A DNA stretch of 64,000 nucleotides from an uncultured Bacteroidia bacterium (lineage in GTDB: Bacteria > Bacteroidota > Bacteroidia > Bacteroidales > F082): NCBI GenBank assembly GCA_902802535.1, contig CADCML010000001.1, positions 1-64,000 of the forward strand, in the 5' to 3' direction. This document shows positions 15,289 to 22,631 of this stretch, one piece after another. Each line of letters begins with the position of its first letter. Position 1 is the stretch's first letter. The notes below the pieces were generated by a model. That model ran no database searches. It was not told where the DNA came from and worked only from the letters and a program-made list of their open reading frames with translations. Made by a program: the position numbers and the translations under genes.

Positions 15289-15559
15289 CGAGGTACTCGA
15301 TACAAAGTATGGTGCGGTAGGTACAGAGGAAAGAGAGAAGTTCCGCAAGGAAGCCTATGCTTTCTATATGGGTCAGGTAATCCGCGAGGCTCGAAAGGAG
15401 GAAAAAATCACCCAAACAGAACTCGGAAAGCGCATTGGTGCCAACAAGAGTTACATTTCAAGAATCGAAAACGGGCTTATCGACCCGACCATTTCCACTT
15501 TATACAGCATCATCAGTGCTTTGGGGCTGAGAATTGAAATTGTGAAGCCGTTGGGATAG
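15254..15559 (+). CDS. higA: HigA-type antitoxin, XRE family
   Basis: 101 residues. A helix-turn-helix of the Cro/C1 type occupies about 40-95 (ITQTELGKRIGANKSYISRI, ENGLIDPTISTLYSI). Predicted to neutralise the toxin encoded just upstream and to repress the shared promoter. The start at 15254 is supported by a strong purine-rich site (AAGGAGGAG, 15241-15249), unusual because Bacteroidota genes often lack clear Shine-Dalgarno sequences. It converges with the regulator gene ending at 15590, leaving 30 bases without an obvious terminator hairpin. Confidence 0.88.
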   Translation: MNTSENMIQSYDEVLDTKYGAVGTEEREKFRKEAYAFYMGQVIREARKEEKITQTELGKRIGANKSYISRIENGLIDPTISTLYSIISALGLRIEIVKPLG

Positions 15560-15589
15560 AAAAACCACCAAAAGCCCTCAACCATTTTC

Positions 15590-17242
15590 TCACTCGACAA
15601 GCGCAGAAATCGTGTTAAAATCGGCCTTGTTTTTGAGGTTGGAGCGGTATTTTGCCACTGTGTTTTCGCTCAGGCCGAGCAGGTCGGCCTCTTCCTTGAT
15701 GCGGAAGCCGAGGAACGACAAAATGACGAGATGCGTCTCCGTCTTGTTGAGGTCGGGATAGGCCGATTTCATTTTCCCAATGCCTTGGGGATAGGCCGCC
15801 TCGAAAGCCTCCATGATGCGCTGCAGGCGGTCTTTCTGCCCCGATTGGTAAATCGCCAAAACTTGTTGGTTGAGCATCTCCTTCTGCTGGGCGGTGAGTT
15901 GCTCCAACTCCGTTTGCAGTTGACGTTGCGCCTCGCGGAGTTTCAGCGTTTCCAACTCCTTGTTCTTGCGGTAGCGCAACGCCGCCCAAAGCACCGCCAT
16001 CAGTACGATGACCAACAAGGCTATCCACAAATAGAGGCGGTAACGCTTCAACTGCTGCTCGCTTTCCAAACGCTGGATTTCCAACTGTTTGTCGTATTCT
16101 TCTTTCACTTGGGCAACGGCTTTTTGCTCCGCACCATAGTCGGGGCTGGCACTCAGCAACTTATCAGCATAGATGGCGGCATTGGCCTCATCGCCCAAGG
16201 CTTTGTAGGAACAATAAAGGCGTTTGTATAGGAAGGTGAGGTCGCTACTCCTTTGAGTCATTCCCTCTGACATCAAACCATAATGAATGCAAGAATCGTA
16301 TTGCTGCAAATCGAAATAGGCACGGCAAATGTTTTCTGTCAACTCATACTGATAACTTTTCGCCATTGGAGAATGGACAGAATACAAGTCATCCAATCCC
16401 TTTTGGCTCTCCGCTATGCTCTGATGAAGCATATTCTTACCATCATCTTCTTTTTCAAAATGTTGTGTATCAAAACAATAGAGATAGTAATCGGCTAATG
16501 CACTATGGAAATACGAAGCCTCAACCGTGTCGCCTATCATTTCAGCACATTGCAGGCCGACTCGGTAACACATCAGGCAACTGTCGTATTCGCCGAGAAG
16601 CAGATACGCCATCCCCAACGGAAAGGCTGTGATAAGCCGATTTCGATGATGCTGTTTTTCAGCATAATAGCCATCGGCAAGTTTCAAGTGATCGACACCT
16701 TCGCGATGGTATCCCGAGTTGGTGTACGACATGCCAAGCCGCTGATGGATGGCATATTTCAGTCGGTCGATTTCGTTCTTTTCATCGGTGGGCTTGAGCG
16801 AAAAGCGCACAAAACGCTCGTCCACATGGTGGCATTGCTTAATGCTTTGCAAAGCCTTCAAACGGTAGTCAAGCACATGTTGCTCACCCAAGTTTTCCAC
16901 CTGAGCAACACGCGCCAAGACCCAATAAGTCATGGATTCGAAATATTTGTCTTTTCCACCAACAAACTGCTTTTCCGCCACTTGCATCAGCGAATCGAAG
17001 TCATCGTATTTGCTGAAGCCGTCGTTCACTTTGGCCCTCAGCAGGCAATAATGCGCCCGTTCCTTCTCCGAAAGCAAGGAAACATTCAACGTGTCGAGAA
17101 TCCGACGTGCGCTGTCGAGGTTGGTTTGGTAGAAACACTCCACGCGATAGAGCATGTCCTCATCGGGCGGTGGTGTTTGTGCAGGCTTGCAAGCCGCCAA
17201 AAAGCCCAACAAAACCAAACCGATGTAAAACAGACGTTTCAT
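15590..17242 (-). CDS. Membrane-spanning TPR regulator with C-terminal LuxR-type HTH (paralogue)
   Basis: 550 residues from the ATG at 17242, chosen because it opens a lipoprotein-like signal (GFLAAC, Cys18). Same architecture as the gene at 3812-5452: TPR-like region, one membrane helix (about 402-421, then RYRKNK), Gln-rich coiled coil and a terminal HTH (KEEADLLGLSENTVAKYRS). The C-terminal third is much more similar between the paralogues than the TPR part, as expected if the sensor half has diverged. It lies 14 bases downstream of the helix-hairpin-helix gene, so it may be the last gene of the upp operon, or have its own promoter inside that gene. Likely regulatory target: nearby T9SS cargo genes (inference). 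Confidence 0.82.
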   Translation of the reverse strand: MKRLFYIGLVLLGFLAACKPAQTPPPDEDMLYRVECFYQTNLDSARRILDTLNVSLLSEKERAHYCLLRAKVNDGFSKYDDFDSLMQVAEKQFVGGKDKYFESMTYWVLARVAQVENLGEQHVLDYRLKALQSIKQCHHVDERFVRFSLKPTDEKNEIDRLKYAIHQRLGMSYTNSGYHREGVDHLKLADGYYAEKQHHRNRLITAFPLGMAYLLLGEYDSCLMCYRVGLQCAEMIGDTVEASYFHSALADYYLYCFDTQHFEKEDDGKNMLHQSIAESQKGLDDLYSVHSPMAKSYQYELTENICRAYFDLQQYDSCIHYGLMSEGMTQRSSDLTFLYKRLYCSYKALGDEANAAIYADKLLSASPDYGAEQKAVAQVKEEYDKQLEIQRLESEQQLKRYRLYLWIALLVIVLMAVLWAALRYRKNKELETLKLREAQRQLQTELEQLTAQQKEMLNQQVLAIYQSGQKDRLQRIMEAFEAAYPQGIGKMKSAYPDLNKTETHLVILSFLGFRIKEEADLLGLSENTVAKYRSNLKNKADFNTISALVE

Positions 17243-17256
17243 AAGTGCATAGCAAC

Positions 17257-18168
17257 TCAAAACTTCACATAATGCTCCAGCAAAGGATTCACCTCCCCGT
17301 CATCCTTGATAAGTGCCTCCAACTGCACCCAGTTCTTGATCATTCCACGTTTCTCACGTTGGTTGAAGATGCGTTTCACCTGCTCGTAGCTGAGATAGGG
17401 ATGATGCACCAAGGTCTTGAAATCGGCGCGGTTGACATCGAGTTTCCGAAGGTCGACTTCACCTATATTAATATAGGGCTCGATGGTGGCGAAACGGGCC
17501 GAGTCCATGCCCTTCACATCGCGAAGTTGTTCCTTGTCGACATAGCCGCCCAACTTGTCACGAAATTCGAGGACGCGCATCGCCATGTAAGGCCCAATCT
17601 GGGGCAACTCCACCAAAGTCGTCGAGTCGACGGTGTTCAGGTCGACATGGGGAATGACCTTCGGCATAGGCTTGGGCTCGTCCTTTTCCTTTTGATAATC
17701 AGAGTTTTTTGGTTTCTTCTTATGACTTTTCTGCGCCACTTCGGGCAGCACAATGAAAGGCTCCAACTGCGCAAACTCCTCCTCACTAATTGTGTAGAGC
17801 TTGCCCAAGTCGCTCTTCGAATAGAACTTGCCACCTTTGTCGCGGTAGTTGATGATATTTCTTATCTGCCTGTCTGTCAAACCAATGCTTCTCCCCTCTT
17901 CCTCGGTCATCGTATTGGGATTGAAAGGAAAAGGAGTCAATTCGGTGGTTTGTTGCGTATGGTTGGAAGCTGCTGCCTGTTGTTCCTCTATGGCCGCTTG
18001 ACGCAAAGCCAACAAGGAATCGAGGTTGTGGAGCGAGACCTCGTCCAACGAAAGGCGTGGACGGTGCAGGACAATGGCCAACACCAAAATAAAGATTAAC
18101 GCCAAAATCGTAATGATGGCAACGCGTTCCCCTTTGTTGAACGACAAGAATCTGCGCAACTCCTCCAT
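17257..18168 (-). CDS. Helix-hairpin-helix (ComEA-like) membrane-anchored protein
   Basis: 303 residues. One N-terminal membrane helix (about 17-35) is followed by a linker and repeated helix-hairpin-helix units: one around 95-135 (LTDRQIRNIINYRDKGGKF), one around 175-225 (VDLNTVDSTTLVELPQIGP, a classic ComEA-type hairpin) and a third around 240-290 (LDVNRADFKTLVHHPYLS). Such proteins bind DNA non-specifically; ComEA relatives take part in DNA uptake, though many Bacteroidota homologues are uncharacterised. A basic lysine-rich stretch sits near 150-165. It starts 3 bases after the transporter stop codon, so it belongs to the upp/transporter operon. Confidence 0.85.
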   Translation of the reverse strand: MEELRRFLSFNKGERVAIITILALIFILVLAIVLHRPRLSLDEVSLHNLDSLLALRQAAIEEQQAAASNHTQQTTELTPFPFNPNTMTEEEGRSIGLTDRQIRNIINYRDKGGKFYSKSDLGKLYTISEEEFAQLEPFIVLPEVAQKSHKKKPKNSDYQKEKDEPKPMPKVIPHVDLNTVDSTTLVELPQIGPYMAMRVLEFRDKLGGYVDKEQLRDVKGMDSARFATIEPYINIGEVDLRKLDVNRADFKTLVHHPYLSYEQVKRIFNQREKRGMIKNWVQLEALIKDDGEVNPLLEHYVKF

Positions 18169-18171
18169 AGC

Positions 18172-19524
18172 TTATTTCATCAACCCGCTGACAAAAACGA
18201 CAGCAATAGCCAAAGGAGCCAAATATCTGATAATGAAGAAAAAGATTTTCGTAAGTGCCGACTTCAGCGTACCCTCGTTGGTTACCTCATTGAAGAATTT
18301 CTGCTTGCCGAATATCCAGCCCACGAAGATGACAATCAGCAATCCACCAAGAGGCAGCAGAACGTTGGACGAAACGAAATCCATCAGGTCGAAAACAGTC
18401 TTGCCACCGATGGCAAAAGGTGTATTTTCCATCAGGCTCAATGATGCGAAACTGCCAATAATCAGCGTAATAACGCATGTTAGGATGGTAGCCTTCTTTC
18501 GGTTGAGGTGCAACTCCTCGGAGAGGAAGGCTACCACGACTTCAAGCAGTGAAATCGTGGAAGTCAGTGCGGCGATGGCTAACAACACGAAGAAGATGAT
18601 GCAGAAGATATATCCTCCCGTCATCTGGTTGAAAATCATTGGTATAGTATTGAACACCAATCCCATACCTGCCGTCGGACGAATGCCAAACGAGAAAGCT
18701 GCAGGGAAGATGACGATTCCCGCCAACACCGCAACCAAAGTGTCGGCAACTATCACGGAAAAGGCCGTGGAAGTCAGGTTGTCGGTTTTCTTCACGTATG
18801 AGCCGTATGTGATGAGCACACCCATGCCGAGGCTCAACGAGAAGAAACTTTGTCCCAAGGCATCAATGAGCACTTCCCCAGTAATTTTCGAGAAATCAGG
18901 CTTAAAGAGGAAAGCCAAGCCTTCGTGGGCACCGGGCAAGGTGGCAGAACGGATGCCAAGGATGACAAGGATTCCCAAAAGCAACGGCATCAGGATTTTC
19001 GAGAATTTCTCGATGCCGTTTTGCACGCCCCGGAAAACCACATACCCCGTCAGGAAGATGAACATGGCCTGCAATATCACGTTGAGCCAACCCAAGTTAT
19101 GGAAATCGGCAAAGTCTTGCTGTATAGTGGCCAAATCCTTGCCATGGAACGAGTTGGTCACGGCTTTGAAGATGTATTCCAAAGTCCATCCCGCCACAGT
19201 GGTATAGAACGCGAAAATAATGATGCCACACAATACACCCATATAGCCGACTAATAGCCAACCCGACTTAGGTGCCAATTTTTTGAAGGCACCCACTGCG
19301 TTGCTTTGGGTATGACGACCGATGACCAACTCCGAAAGCATCACGGGGATGCCAAGGATAACGACCATGGCGAGATACACCAAGAGGAACGCTGCCCCGC
19401 CATTGTCTCCCAACTCACATGGGAAACGATAGATGTTACCTAATCCAATGGCCGAACCAGCAGCCGCAGCTATAATACCAACCTTAGAACCAAAACCATC
19501 ACGTTTTTTCTTTTCTTCTGCCAT
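18172..19524 (-). CDS. Sodium-dependent transporter, NSS/SNF family
   Basis: 450 residues, with about 11-12 hydrophobic helices, the usual bacterial NSS length. The family signature is in helix 1 (GSAIGLGNIYRFPCELGDNG, residues about 18-37), where the unwound Gly-rich segment binds sodium and substrate. Relatives such as LeuT, TnaT and MhsT import amino acids; the substrate here cannot be read from the sequence. It lies in the cytoplasmic membrane. Organised 25 bases after upp and 3 bases before the helix-hairpin-helix gene. Confidence 0.92.
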   Translation of the reverse strand: MAEEKKKRDGFGSKVGIIAAAAGSAIGLGNIYRFPCELGDNGGAAFLLVYLAMVVILGIPVMLSELVIGRHTQSNAVGAFKKLAPKSGWLLVGYMGVLCGIIIFAFYTTVAGWTLEYIFKAVTNSFHGKDLATIQQDFADFHNLGWLNVILQAMFIFLTGYVVFRGVQNGIEKFSKILMPLLLGILVILGIRSATLPGAHEGLAFLFKPDFSKITGEVLIDALGQSFFSLSLGMGVLITYGSYVKKTDNLTSTAFSVIVADTLVAVLAGIVIFPAAFSFGIRPTAGMGLVFNTIPMIFNQMTGGYIFCIIFFVLLAIAALTSTISLLEVVVAFLSEELHLNRKKATILTCVITLIIGSFASLSLMENTPFAIGGKTVFDLMDFVSSNVLLPLGGLLIVIFVGWIFGKQKFFNEVTNEGTLKSALTKIFFFIIRYLAPLAIAVVFVSGLMK

Positions 19525-19549
19525 AATTCTTGGTTTTTAAGTTTGAGTT

Positions 19550-20215
19550 TTAGGATGATCTCTTTTCTCCGTATGCCAAATCGCCAACATCGCCCATGCC
19601 AGGAACAACGTATGCGCGTGCCGTCAGTTCCTCATCGACGCTACCCACCCAAATCGTGACGGGCTTGCGCGCCATCACACGTTTCACATAGTCGAGGCCG
19701 TCTTGAGAAGCCACTGCCACGGCGATATGGATTTGCTTGGGTTCTTCCTCTTCCATCAGACCTTGGAGCGTCTTGACGATGGACTCGCCCGTAGCCAACA
19801 GCGGGTCACAGAGGATGAGGACACGATCTTCAAGCGTAGGCGAGGAATAATACTCCACGCGGATTTCGGAATCTTCCTCTTTCTTGTCGTATTTGCGGTA
19901 GGCCGCAATGAACGCGCTGTCGGCATGATCAAGCATACTGAGCATCCCGTTGTGGAACGGCAGTCCCGCCCGCAAGATGGTGGCAATGACGGGTTGCTCT
20001 TTCATCGTTCTTATTTCCTTGATTCCCAAAGGAGTAGCTACTTCTTCCTCCTCATACTCGAAAGTCTTGCTGATTTCGTAGGCCATCAATTCGCCGATGC
20101 GTTCGAGGTTGCGGCGGAAGCGCATACGGTCAAGTTGGATGACCGCGTCGCGCAACTCAGCCATAATTTGGTTGAAGACGCTGTCGTTCGCGCCCAAATC
20201 GTGGATTTTTATCAT
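19550..20215 (-). CDS. upp: Uracil phosphoribosyltransferase
   Basis: 221 residues, normal for the family. It converts uracil and PRPP to UMP in pyrimidine salvage. The PRPP-binding loop ILCDPLLATGES is at about 134-145, and the uracil-binding end (GDVGDLAYG) is near the C-terminus. Cytoplasmic. First gene of the operon upp, NSS transporter, helix-hairpin-helix protein, and possibly the TPR/LuxR regulator; a promoter is visible just upstream. Confidence 0.95.
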   Translation of the reverse strand: MIKIHDLGANDSVFNQIMAELRDAVIQLDRMRFRRNLERIGELMAYEISKTFEYEEEEVATPLGIKEIRTMKEQPVIATILRAGLPFHNGMLSMLDHADSAFIAAYRKYDKKEEDSEIRVEYYSSPTLEDRVLILCDPLLATGESIVKTLQGLMEEEEPKQIHIAVAVASQDGLDYVKRVMARKPVTIWVGSVDEELTARAYVVPGMGDVGDLAYGEKRSS

Positions 20216-20237
20216 AGTTTTGCAGTTTTAATTGCCA

Positions 20238-20269
20238 CAAAAATAGGAAAAAGAACAAACCATCCACAA
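20238..20269 (-). promoter_or_regulatory. Putative upp promoter
   Basis: Minus strand: TTG (20269-20267), 21 bases, TATTTTTG (20245-20238), about 23 bases before the upp start codon. Confidence 0.5.
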
Positions 20270-20286
20270 TTCTGTCAAAAATTTTT

Positions 20287-21216
20287 CTATTTGCGTTTCT
20301 TCCAAGCCGTCAGCAAACCTTTCCCGATGGGCGAGAGTTTGTTGAAAGTGTAACTGGGATACTTCACCTCCTCACCGCCAAAACCGAGATAGAATCTGGC
20401 CAAATTGTCGTCGTCGGAGCCTTCAAAATCGAAGACAAGGGGTTGGTTGGCATATTTTTGTATCACATAGTCAAGGAGATAGGTCATGGCTTGCTTGTCC
20501 TTGCCTTCCTGCTTGAGGCCGGAGAAAAGGAAAGTGATGCGGTTGTTGGCCTTCATGAAGATAGCGGCGGAAAGCAACTCGCCAACGCCCTTTTCGGTCA
20601 CGCCGAAGATGAAGGCATGGTCGCGTTTTTGGGCGACGGTGGCCAAACGGGTCATCACCTTGTATTCAGCATCGCCCCATTTGTCCAACAAAGCACCTCG
20701 GTTGTCACGAAACAAAGCCACCACATGGAAAGGAATCACCGAATTGATGATTTGCAGGTTGTTGGCTTCGGCCTTGGCCAAATTGCGTTTCGTATTCTGG
20801 TGGTAATTGGCGTGGATTTCCTCATAGCTTCGGTTCAAATCAAGCAAGGCATTTCGATGATAATCAACACCTTGAATATTTTCCTCAAAAACATTGCCTT
20901 CGTTCATGCGGATTTCGCAAAAACGGAATTTCTTTGGGATGGCATTGAGGAATTCCGTCATCTTCTCAGGCGACAGTGATTGTTTGGAGAAGATGCCGAG
21001 CTGTTGGACGAAGTAGGGCTGATAAAGATACTGCACCCCAAACTTCTTGCCGCCCGTCAAGGGCATAACGGATTGATAATCATCCTCAACCAAGGCTTCC
21101 CAATCGGGATGGACGACATCAAGATACCACGAATAGGCGTAAATGTTGCCACACTTGGCCATGGTGGCGTCCCATTTCGCTTTGTCAATTTGATTATGTT
21201 GTAAGTATTGGATCAT
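20287..21216 (-). CDS. FemAB/GNAT-like acyltransferase
   Basis: 309 residues from the ATG at 21216, which overlaps the stop codon of the upstream deacetylase gene (ATGA). The fold resembles GNAT/FemAB proteins: an N-terminal half with YAYSWYLDVV and a C-terminal acyltransferase half (NYHQNTKRNLAKAEANN; DFEGSDDDNLARFYLGFG). FemAB relatives transfer aminoacyl or acyl groups to peptidoglycan or glycans; the actual acceptor is unknown. Coupling to a polysaccharide deacetylase suggests that both modify a cell-envelope sugar polymer. Confidence 0.7.
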   Translation of the reverse strand: MIQYLQHNQIDKAKWDATMAKCGNIYAYSWYLDVVHPDWEALVEDDYQSVMPLTGGKKFGVQYLYQPYFVQQLGIFSKQSLSPEKMTEFLNAIPKKFRFCEIRMNEGNVFEENIQGVDYHRNALLDLNRSYEEIHANYHQNTKRNLAKAEANNLQIINSVIPFHVVALFRDNRGALLDKWGDAEYKVMTRLATVAQKRDHAFIFGVTEKGVGELLSAAIFMKANNRITFLFSGLKQEGKDKQAMTYLLDYVIQKYANQPLVFDFEGSDDDNLARFYLGFGGEEVKYPSYTFNKLSPIGKGLLTAWKKRK

Positions 21217-22523
21217 TGTGTTATGTATTCGAGTAGTTGGCGGTACATTTCGGGCCAGCCGACCCAACGCTGTTCGCCACCAAGGGTTTCATTATGAGTG
21301 AGATAGATAAACGTCCCTCCTACCGCTTTCACCTCGTCGACGAGTTGTTTCGCAAGTTGGAGCGAGGCTTCCACATCAAGGTTGAGGTAGTCGCGCATGG
21401 TGCCGTCCATGAGGGAGAAAGGATGCACGCGCAAGTTGGTGACCATGTCGTTCTCCAAGTCGTAAAAGCGGAAAGTGTCGGCAATGCCCGCGCGAAATCC
21501 GGCTTGCGAAGCGAAGCCCATCGTGTAGTCGTCGCTAATATCCAACTCGATAAGTTTCTGGTAACTACGCGGCAGGTTCATCCTTAGGAAATGCTGTCGG
21601 CTCTTGGTCAGTGGACGGTGCAGCACTTCCGAAAGGTTGTCGATTTCGCGGCGCATCTTGTCAATGTCGAGATAAGACGAAAACGAAGGATGGATGCCCA
21701 CGTCGGCATAGTCTCCGAGGTGTTTGATGAGGTTGCGGAAGGCTTCCTTGCGAAGCGGGATGTTCTTGTCGTTGGTATCGTATTCGCCGCAAAGGATAAA
21801 GTATATCGGCTTGAGTTTGAACTCCTTCTGCAACTCAAACTGGAAATCGAAGGAATCAAAAGGATCCTTGCGCTTGCCACGAAGCACCTGATGACGCTCG
21901 CGGATACGTTCACGGTCGCCCGACGCCAAATCCTTCAAGAAACCACCCACCGTGCGGTAAAGCCCTTTGCATTTATATGCCCAAGCCGCATCCACGTCGT
22001 AAGTCGGAACGAAAGTGAATTTCGGTTGTTTTACGGGCAGGTCGGAATAAACGGATTTCAATTTGATCCCCAACGACTTGGCCCAAATATTCACCAAAGG
22101 CTTCTGAAGCATCCCGTTCTCGAACATCCATGTCGACTCGGCGCGGAAACGTCCATATTGGTCGCGCACCTGCGAAAGGTATTCTTCGTAGCGCGAAACC
22201 AAGAAAAACGAGGCCGCAAACATGTCGAAAGGTATGAGATTGCCGTTGCCATAGACCGCAAATGGAGCTACCGTTCCCTCAAATTCGTTCGTGCGGAACG
22301 ACTGTTCATGGATGTGACGCTCAAAAAGCAAGTCCACGGCTTTGACAAAAGGCTCGTCGCCAAGATGCTGGGTGCCATAATGCAGTTTCGGTCCCTCAAA
22401 AGCCTTGAACTGTTCAGCGTCAGTGGTCAAGTCGAATTCGAGGCCCAGCAACTGCCTGAGCACCAAATCGAAGACGTACATCACGCGCCCCGTGACCTTT
22501 GGAACAAGAACCAACATTTTCAT
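21213..22523 (-). CDS. Polysaccharide deacetylase-family protein
   Basis: 436 residues from the ATG at 22523 (a GTG two codons upstream is possible). The N-terminal third (about 1-170) resembles a region often found before deacetylase domains in Bacteroidota. The C-terminal part has NodB-like motifs: FVPTYDVDAAW in place of the metal-binding DD motif, DVGIHPSFSSY, and TFIYLTHNETLGG near the end. Likely removes acetyl groups from an envelope or exopolysaccharide, but motif conservation is imperfect, so activity is uncertain. Divergent from dnaX with about 110 bases between the starts. Confidence 0.75.
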   Translation of the reverse strand: MKMLVLVPKVTGRVMYVFDLVLRQLLGLEFDLTTDAEQFKAFEGPKLHYGTQHLGDEPFVKAVDLLFERHIHEQSFRTNEFEGTVAPFAVYGNGNLIPFDMFAASFFLVSRYEEYLSQVRDQYGRFRAESTWMFENGMLQKPLVNIWAKSLGIKLKSVYSDLPVKQPKFTFVPTYDVDAAWAYKCKGLYRTVGGFLKDLASGDRERIRERHQVLRGKRKDPFDSFDFQFELQKEFKLKPIYFILCGEYDTNDKNIPLRKEAFRNLIKHLGDYADVGIHPSFSSYLDIDKMRREIDNLSEVLHRPLTKSRQHFLRMNLPRSYQKLIELDISDDYTMGFASQAGFRAGIADTFRFYDLENDMVTNLRVHPFSLMDGTMRDYLNLDVEASLQLAKQLVDEVKAVGGTFIYLTHNETLGGEQRWVGWPEMYRQLLEYITQ

Positions 22524-22598
22524 AGGCACAAAAATAAAAGGAATTTCAATGCCTACGACAAAATCGACGAAATTTGTTCAAGCAAAGCCGAAAAGTCG

Positions 22599-22606
22599 TA
22601 TTTTTG
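22599..22606 (+). promoter_or_regulatory. Putative dnaX -7 element
   Basis: TATTTTTG, with a TTTG 22 bases upstream (22573-22576), about 25 bases before the dnaX start. Fits the Bacteroidota promoter pattern apart from a slightly long spacer. Confidence 0.4.
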
Positions 22607-22631
22607 TCGGTTTGATAAAGTACCCGAAAAA

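Noticed and set aside
21591..22631. Long upstream extension of the dnaX reading frame
   Set aside because: It is antisense to the polysaccharide deacetylase gene and has no DnaX similarity; the canonical DnaX N-terminus begins at 22632.
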